Below, piece after piece: positions 58,561 to 64,000 of a DNA stretch of 64,000 nucleotides. Source of the DNA: Timema cristinae (Eukaryota; Arthropoda; Insecta; Phasmatodea; Timematidae). Positions within the stretch are counted from its first letter, which is position 1. Every line of letters starts with the position of its first letter. The position numbers and the translations under genes are program-made. The notes under the pieces were generated by a model. That model saw only the letters and a program-made list of their open reading frames with translations. It did no database searches and was not told the DNA's origin. Location: positions 1,456,005-1,520,004 of the forward strand of contig JBCFYV010000012.1 in NCBI GenBank assembly GCA_039000515.1, in the 5' to 3' direction.

Positions 58561-60468
58561 AAATGTGGGTTTACCCTTTCACAGTAATGAATTAATAATG
58601 GCTGGGGACTGGATGTTGTGACTGTAGTAGTCTTAGGTTAGATTATAAGAAATATTAAGCTAAGACAGGCCTAGCCAACCGGTAGTGGGAAAATATCACA
58701 TGAATTGAATAAAAACACTGACGCAGGTCACAGGTTGGATGTAGAGTTGAAGTTGATTTGTACTGTATTTTTGGTTCGTTACCACCATCTATTTCCAAAT
58801 TTTTTAACTGTTGGTGAAGATGTATATGAAGAAGTTTGCATGTACTGAGAAGTTGTAGAAGAATAACAGTTGGCAGTTACATGGGTGGGGGGTTAAAACT
58901 CAGCCCGTGGTTTTATTTGTTTGTCCAAAAAACATTTCCTTACAGTTTAGTTTGTCCTGCACTGTGACAGCAATCAAAGACATGTTGAGCTTATGGTAGC
59001 AAAGCATTTTTCATACCATAAAAAATAGATACAATTACTCTTTTAAATACTCCTCTGTACCAATAATATCTATCACCCCCATGTCATCTTCCCCGGCAGT
59101 GAGCTAATTATTCATTGATTAAAAGATATTAAGGGCTGTCTGAAGAGTATTCAATGGGAAAAGGGATACTTTGCCCAAGCTGTGAAAAATAGTTTATCTT
59201 TTGTAATTTTGGAAATGTCAAAGTAGATTGCTTATACTAAATGGGAGGGGAGGAACACATACAATTTCTGTTTCTTTAATTTTACATTACCCTAGGAATA
59301 TTTAGTCGTATGATATTGGAATGAACTAAAGGTTTGACACCTAAGCTCTGATGATAAGTTGTCTTCTTAGTAATATAAAGAAACTAGAATGTGCAGTACC
59401 AGTATTTAGGTTTAAAACAAACACCCACACGCACAGTTGAACTTGGTTATAGAGTCATCAAAGGGGCCAAACAAATTTTGACGATGTTATAAAAGAGGTA
59501 CCAACAGAACACTTTTAATAGCTTGAAAGGAAGGACATTTCACAAATTTTAGATTGCATTTAATTTATGAATGAAGAATATTTAAAGAAACATGTACAGT
59601 ATTTACATAATTTACATTTAGGCCTGTTACCTGTAATAATCTATAATTTTCTTTTGAACTCTCCTTTCTCTAAAATAAATTTATTCTGTTGTGTTGTGTT
59701 GTATAGCTGCTGTACTGAATTCAACATATCAGCAGATGTCTCTCTGAATGTACGCACAACGATTTAACTTATAAAACATGAGAAAAAAAACACCTGTGCT
59801 TTGAGCTTAGACTGACATATGAGACAGTTTCAGCCAGCTCAGTGACAATAAAGGAGGGGTTGTCCTCTCTTCATTTTGACCTTGAAGCCACATGATTCCC
59901 GCAACCCTCTCCCTGACTGTTTTGCCATTCAGTCTATTAATAGATCAGCACACTTCCAGCTATAAAATAGACCTTTATAGGATTTAGCCATTTTGTTCAG
60001 TTTTTCTTTTACATATACGTACATTTAAATATAATTTAAAATAAAATATCTAAGAAGTTTCTGACACTACATCCGAGTGGTAGTGACGCTAAAACAAAGG
60101 TTTTTATAACATTAATAGATAACAGTTTGACCGGACCGCTGAAAAAAATAACACAACGCCCGAGTTGACGGAATAACCGAGGCTGTTATAAGCAAGTTCG
60201 ACTGTATATAAATAAATGGTAAAGCACAATCATACATACTTTATCATAGTTTAGAACAAAATTCTCAAAAATTGATCATTACCCTTGAATGAATTTATTT
60301 TCAAAAAATAAGTATAAGTACCATGATATCTATCATGTACTTCTTCACAGATATCGATTTTGAACCAAATTATTAGAGACATTTTCAAAAAGTTTAAGAT
60401 TTATTAACATTAGTCATCGGAAAAAAAAAAAAATTTTGAGTTAGAATTAAAATCACAATTTTGCCTCA
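58561..60468. other. No gene recognised
   Basis: A 66-codon plus frame at 59567-59767 has no domain. Near 60060-60210 there is a CpG-containing stretch (GAGTTGACGGAATAACCGAG) with nothing recognisable. Confidence 0.4.
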
Positions 60469-60477
60469 AAATATTAT

Positions 60478-60780
60478 TATTATTATTATTATTATTATTA
60501 GCACCACGTCTTACTACCTGTTCGGGCTGTACGCACTTACGCTAATGTGTAATGGTAGGGTGATGGTGAGATGAGATGGAGGACCTACAGTTTAACGTGG
60601 AATCCGAACCACGGTGGAGGCCTGGCATTCCCCACATTCACAAGATGTGATTAATAGAAGTCTTGTCAGAGGGGAAGGAAGGGTTTGGCAATCAGATAAA
60701 GCTGTGCCGGGACCAAGAATTGAAGGCCGGACCCCCATCACAGAAGTCTGACACCTTGCCCCTAGACCACCAGGTCACCC
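60478..60780 (-). repeat. Full-length SINE-A with internal 13 bp insertion
   Basis: It has the usual order in minus orientation after a (TTA)n run at 60472-60500. Between CACAAGATGT and CTTGTCAGAGG an extra GATTAATAGAAGT is present. Flanking aaatattat occurs at 60469 and 60785, within a 12-of-14 match. It carries more substitutions in the head (GAAGGCCGGACCCCC), so it is older than the 49921 and 57924 copies. Confidence 0.88.
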
Positions 60781-60793
60781 CTTGAAATATTAT

Positions 60794-61690
60794 CATATAA
60801 TATATAGTCTGGTTTAGTTAAGTTTTCACTTTATTTATCGTTATAAAATTTCCTAAAATAGTAATAAAGTAACCATAATCTACCTCTAGCCATGCTGCAA
60901 TAGTCCACTCTGAGATTTACTCTCTTCTGCTGAAGAAGGGGACTGATGTACCTTGAAAACCTCATAATTATGTGTTATGTTGTGTTTTAATTGTGAACTT
61001 TGAGGCCTACAGTTTTCTAATAAGTGTGTAGGCCCTGTCCTTCTATCCTCCTTTCAATGTTTAGTTTAGTAATACATAATAATATAAAGTTAAACATTAT
61101 CAATTTATACAGAAAAAAGATGTGTTTTTTTCGTTCTTAAAGTTCATTCCTTATAGGATCCTACTATATATAGTATGGTCTCACATATAATTAAACCATA
61201 AAGTTTAAAAGGTGTTCTACATAATTTTTTTCCTTTAAATATCATATGATCCACATTATGACAATAATTTATGTAATAGCTTATTTTATTTTAATGTAAA
61301 GGTTCAGTGATAAATTAACTTAACTATTATTTAGTATAACTCTCAGTCCTCATGCTCATATTCTTTTACTCCCAAGGGGCGGAGATTTATGATTTACCTA
61401 ACACATGGACCTAAAACTTGGGGAGGGGGGGTTGGGGGCACCCCACAAACTGCCAAAGGCAAGCACATTTTTGGAATATCTATAGCTCTGTAAGCTATTT
61501 CAAAGGTTTTTGGAATAGTAATTGTGGACTTGGGTTTAACATTTTTTAAACTAGTCACTAAAATAAAAAATATAAAAAGTATGCCTAGCCTTGGCGAAAA
61601 GAAAATTGTTTTAAAAATCCTCTAAGAAAACCATGTTTAATAAACTACAGCTTTTTCGAAAAACTTTTAACTAATTAGGTGTTTTTAACG
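60794..61690. other. No gene recognised
   Basis: AT-rich, with a G-rich run GGGGAGGGGGGGTTGGGGG at about 61421-61439. No open frame with a domain. Confidence 0.4.
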
Positions 61691-62123
61691 TCATACTTCA
61701 ACTTCATTCCAAACGACTCGATAGTTTGGATAAACTGGGAAACAATTGAAAATAATAAGGGCATGGAAAATGATGACAGAAAAGGCTAATAATATTAGTA
61801 TTGGATTACGCTGTGCCTTTCGAGAAGACTCACTGCCTATGATTCTACGAACACTGATTATCCAACCTACATATTTCATATTTTCAAAGGGAATGATTTC
61901 TATGTTACCATTAATGTTACAAAATAGTTTTGTTTCCTTTTGTATGAAATTCATTAAAAAAACATTGTTGTTCAGCAAATCTATGTCTCAATTTAAACTA
62001 AAAGTAATTAAGGATAAATTTGATATCTACACTAACGTAAGCCAAAATGTACAAGTGATGAATAGCCGTGGTATTGGAATCATAGTTGTAGTTTTCCCAC
62101 AGTATGTCACCCTCGACACTTAG
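61691..62123. CDS. Two overlapping unidentified open frames on opposite strands
   Basis: Plus 61746-62123 (125 codons) and minus 61691-61978 (95 codons) overlap. The minus frame has one strong membrane-like segment (PILILLAFSVIIFHALIIF) and a Tyr/Val-rich end (YPNYRVVWNEVEV). The plus frame is basic and has short hydrophobic stretches. Neither matches a family I know, and at most one can be real. Either could be chance in AT-rich DNA. Confidence 0.15.
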
Positions 62124-63060
62124 TAAATCAGTGTGCATTAGATGCTCCTCTATTTCTCTCCAGGCTATGGTTATCCAGTGTGCCTACAACTGTATGCTTA
62201 GCGTTAATCCTTATATGGTTTATTAATTATAATGTCTAAAACTTGAAAAGTCATTTCCCCTGGGATTATAACTAATATAATGCTTATTTGCGGCTTATCC
62301 CAACATAATTCTAGAACTGACTTAACAACTAAACTCCAGACCATGTATTTTTGCTAAAACTCCAAATGAATCTTGATCCACTATGTAAAGCAAATATAAC
62401 ATCAATGCACTCACTATATTTTATAATCTAATACAATTTTAAGAATTGAGACTAATGTACTCTTAATTTCTCTTAATATGACTTTAAAGAACATTAAAAC
62501 ACAAAACAGCCAAATGATGTAATATGTGAACCCTTTTTATATTCCAAAATCATCGATAACTTTTGATTGGATGTAGCTCATAAATGTTTACACATGTATA
62601 AAGTTTTGCAAAACAACATTCAAATAAAATATAGATTAATTCTACTTATGTGTGATACAGTATACCACAGTTGAATTTGTCTGTCAGATCAAAATATATG
62701 AGAGACAAATATTTGACAAGAACAAGTGGTTTATTTTTAAGATCTAGACTAGTAAAATTTATATTAAAAAACCTATCTAAAGCAGTGGTTTTCAACCATT
62801 TACAGTTGTGTACCCCCTCTTTAATAACCACACTTTTCTCAAGTAGTCAAAACTAACAAATGAATTAAATTATATTTTGTATTTTATTCCCATTTCCTGT
62901 ACCTTCTTTAATATACTATAAAATGTACCTTAAAAAGTTAAAATAGGTTTCTCCTAAAGACTTAAAATTAATCAATTCCCTTATCTTTAGCTGTACAACT
63001 AATAAGAATCAAATAACCGAAGCTATTATTTGTGCTTTCATAGAGGATTACTCCATCTAG
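62124..63060. other. No gene recognised
   Basis: AT-rich text. At about 62780-62830 the sequence GCAGTGGTTTTCAACC and GTGTACCCCCTCTT resembles the conserved edge of hAT-type repeats, but no second end was found. Confidence 0.35.
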
Positions 63061-63150
63061 ATATCATATTCTGAAAATTGAAAAATGACACCTGGACATG
63101 GGAATCGAACCCAGGACCTTTGGCTTAGAAGGGGTGCAGAATATGTCCGA
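63061..63150 (-). repeat. SINE-D-like tRNA-derived repeat
   Basis: GAAAAATGACACCTGGACATG and GGGAATCGAACCCAGGACC give a good minus-strand box B (GGTTCGATTCC). Box A is missing, which rules out a functional tRNA gene. It is related in layout to 52600-52720. Confidence 0.45.
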
Positions 63151-63650
63151 ACTTGCGAACGAGGTTAAAGCGGTCCTGGGGAAATTTGTGGCAGGGAAAA
63201 GTCCAACAATTTTGTTGATGTTTTTAGTACATTCTGGTTAATATATGGTAGTTTGATTTATACGAAAAACTAAGGCCATGATACCCACACTATCAGTAGT
63301 GTCGGTGTATAGGGGCTAACATAATGTGTCAGAGTTCTAGAAGTCAGACGTTGAGATAAGGAGCAGAGGAAAAATCTAATCATTCAATCTGGCTAAAGGC
63401 AAGATTGAGTGATGAGTCACCTGCCCTACCATGGGTGTTTGTAGCTATGGAGGTTAGGGAAGGGTGAGCGATGTTTTGTTTTAGTTTGACTTCACGGCCT
63501 AATTACACATCAATGTGCGCACAGTTTATTTAAACTCGTGACATGCGTATTGTAATAATTGTGTAGCCATGAAATTGTTGGTTTTAGTGGGCCTATTAGG
63601 TTTTGTACATGGTACAATAGATAAATGTTTATAGCAAATTAGATGGTTTA

Positions 63651-64000
63651 GTGAAACAAATGTTAATTATGTCAACTTTTAAGAGCAAACAAGACGTCAA
63701 CTGTGCTTATTGTGAATGGCGTGGCAGACGTGATAAACTTGGATATCACATAGCTAATAAACATCCCCAAGAAAAATCTAGAAGTAAGGATAAAGGGAGT
63801 ATTGCAAGTTTTGTAAAATGTAAATTATGTGATCAGTAAAAACTCATAGTTGTAAATAGTGGCGAGTCTATAAAAAAAAACTATGAAAATCCTCCCAGAA
63901 TTACACTCCATTGCCTCTTACTCTCAAGATGTAGAATTAAATGTTGGTATCGATAAGCCTACTGGTATCCATGAACAATTAATAACAATATGTATTGCAC
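63651..64000 (+). pseudogene. Zinc-finger-like fragment, runs off the window
   Basis: The plus frame 63651-63839 has a C2H2-type finger: CAYCEWRGRRDKLGYHIANKH (Cys, Cys, His, His spaced as in a finger), followed by a basic KEKSRSKDKG-like stretch and KCKLCDQ, then a stop. In another frame LPELHSIASYSQDVELNVGI continues to the window edge, so the two parts may belong together after a frame change or intron. It may be transposon-derived or a host zinc-finger gene. Class not established. Confidence 0.4.

Noticed and set aside
63061..63150. tRNA gene on the minus strand
   Set aside because: Good box B only. Box A and the acceptor stem are absent, and it resembles another repeat copy at 52600-52720.

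Overview
This is a eukaryotic, AT-rich (roughly two-thirds A+T by eye) window. It is most likely from an arthropod, probably an insect. The evidence is intron-bearing genes with GT-AG and one GC-AG intron, a Copia retrotransposon with an insect-type initiator-tRNA primer site, and a mix of pogo/Tigger, hAT, PIF/Harbinger and tRNA-derived SINE repeats. I cannot name the species. There are no bacterial operons, no CRISPR array and no ribosomal RNA.

The only host gene I can identify lies on the minus strand at about 9.0-16.5 kb. Four consecutive exons (16376-16495, 15037-15235, 10474-10645, 9024-9177) join with matching phases. Together they encode the N-terminal part of a concentrative nucleoside transporter (SLC28/CNT): an acidic cytoplasmic tail, then four membrane segments ending in a CNT-type SxxRxLVSFxG...FSxHP block. 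The catalytic/transport half should lie at lower coordinates, but I could not find it in positions 1-9023. The gene's introns are full of repeats, including a 1.1 kb hAT element whose target duplication sits 38 bp from a 3' splice site.

Transposons by region. 2.7-4.9 kb: a nearly complete but dead Tigger/pogo element. 7.7-8.7 kb: an unclassified element with GGCCCCTA ends. 17.1-20.3 kb: a decayed hAT (DUF4371/ZMYM1-like) transposase split by a SINE. 21.1-23.7 kb: the 5' LTR, gag, protease and integrase of a Copia element. 39.0-39.5 kb: a garbled PIF/Harbinger transposase. 44.4-47.3 kb: a second Harbinger (HARBI1-like) gene on the minus strand with five exons whose splice phases still match. 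It is inactivated by stops, frameshifts and a CA microsatellite inside its first catalytic motif. A 214 bp palindromic MITE sits in one of its introns.

At least four tRNA-derived SINE groups are scattered throughout. Two of them (called SINE-A and SINE-B here) have different tRNA heads and bodies but the same roughly 50 bp 3' end followed by (TAA)n. SINE-A copies have crisp 9-14 bp target duplications and look recent.

Sequence quality differs sharply along the window. Positions 1 to about 1090 and about 23711-43941 look like unpolished sequence: isolated bases are replaced by their neighbours, making false homopolymers, and reading frames collapse. A 100-N gap at 43942-44041 ends the bad region. 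Repeats present in both clean and bad sequence (Copia LTR, SINE-A, SINE-B) show that this is a technical artefact and not biology. From 48 to 64 kb the sequence is clean but mostly non-coding, with SINEs and a few weak exon candidates.
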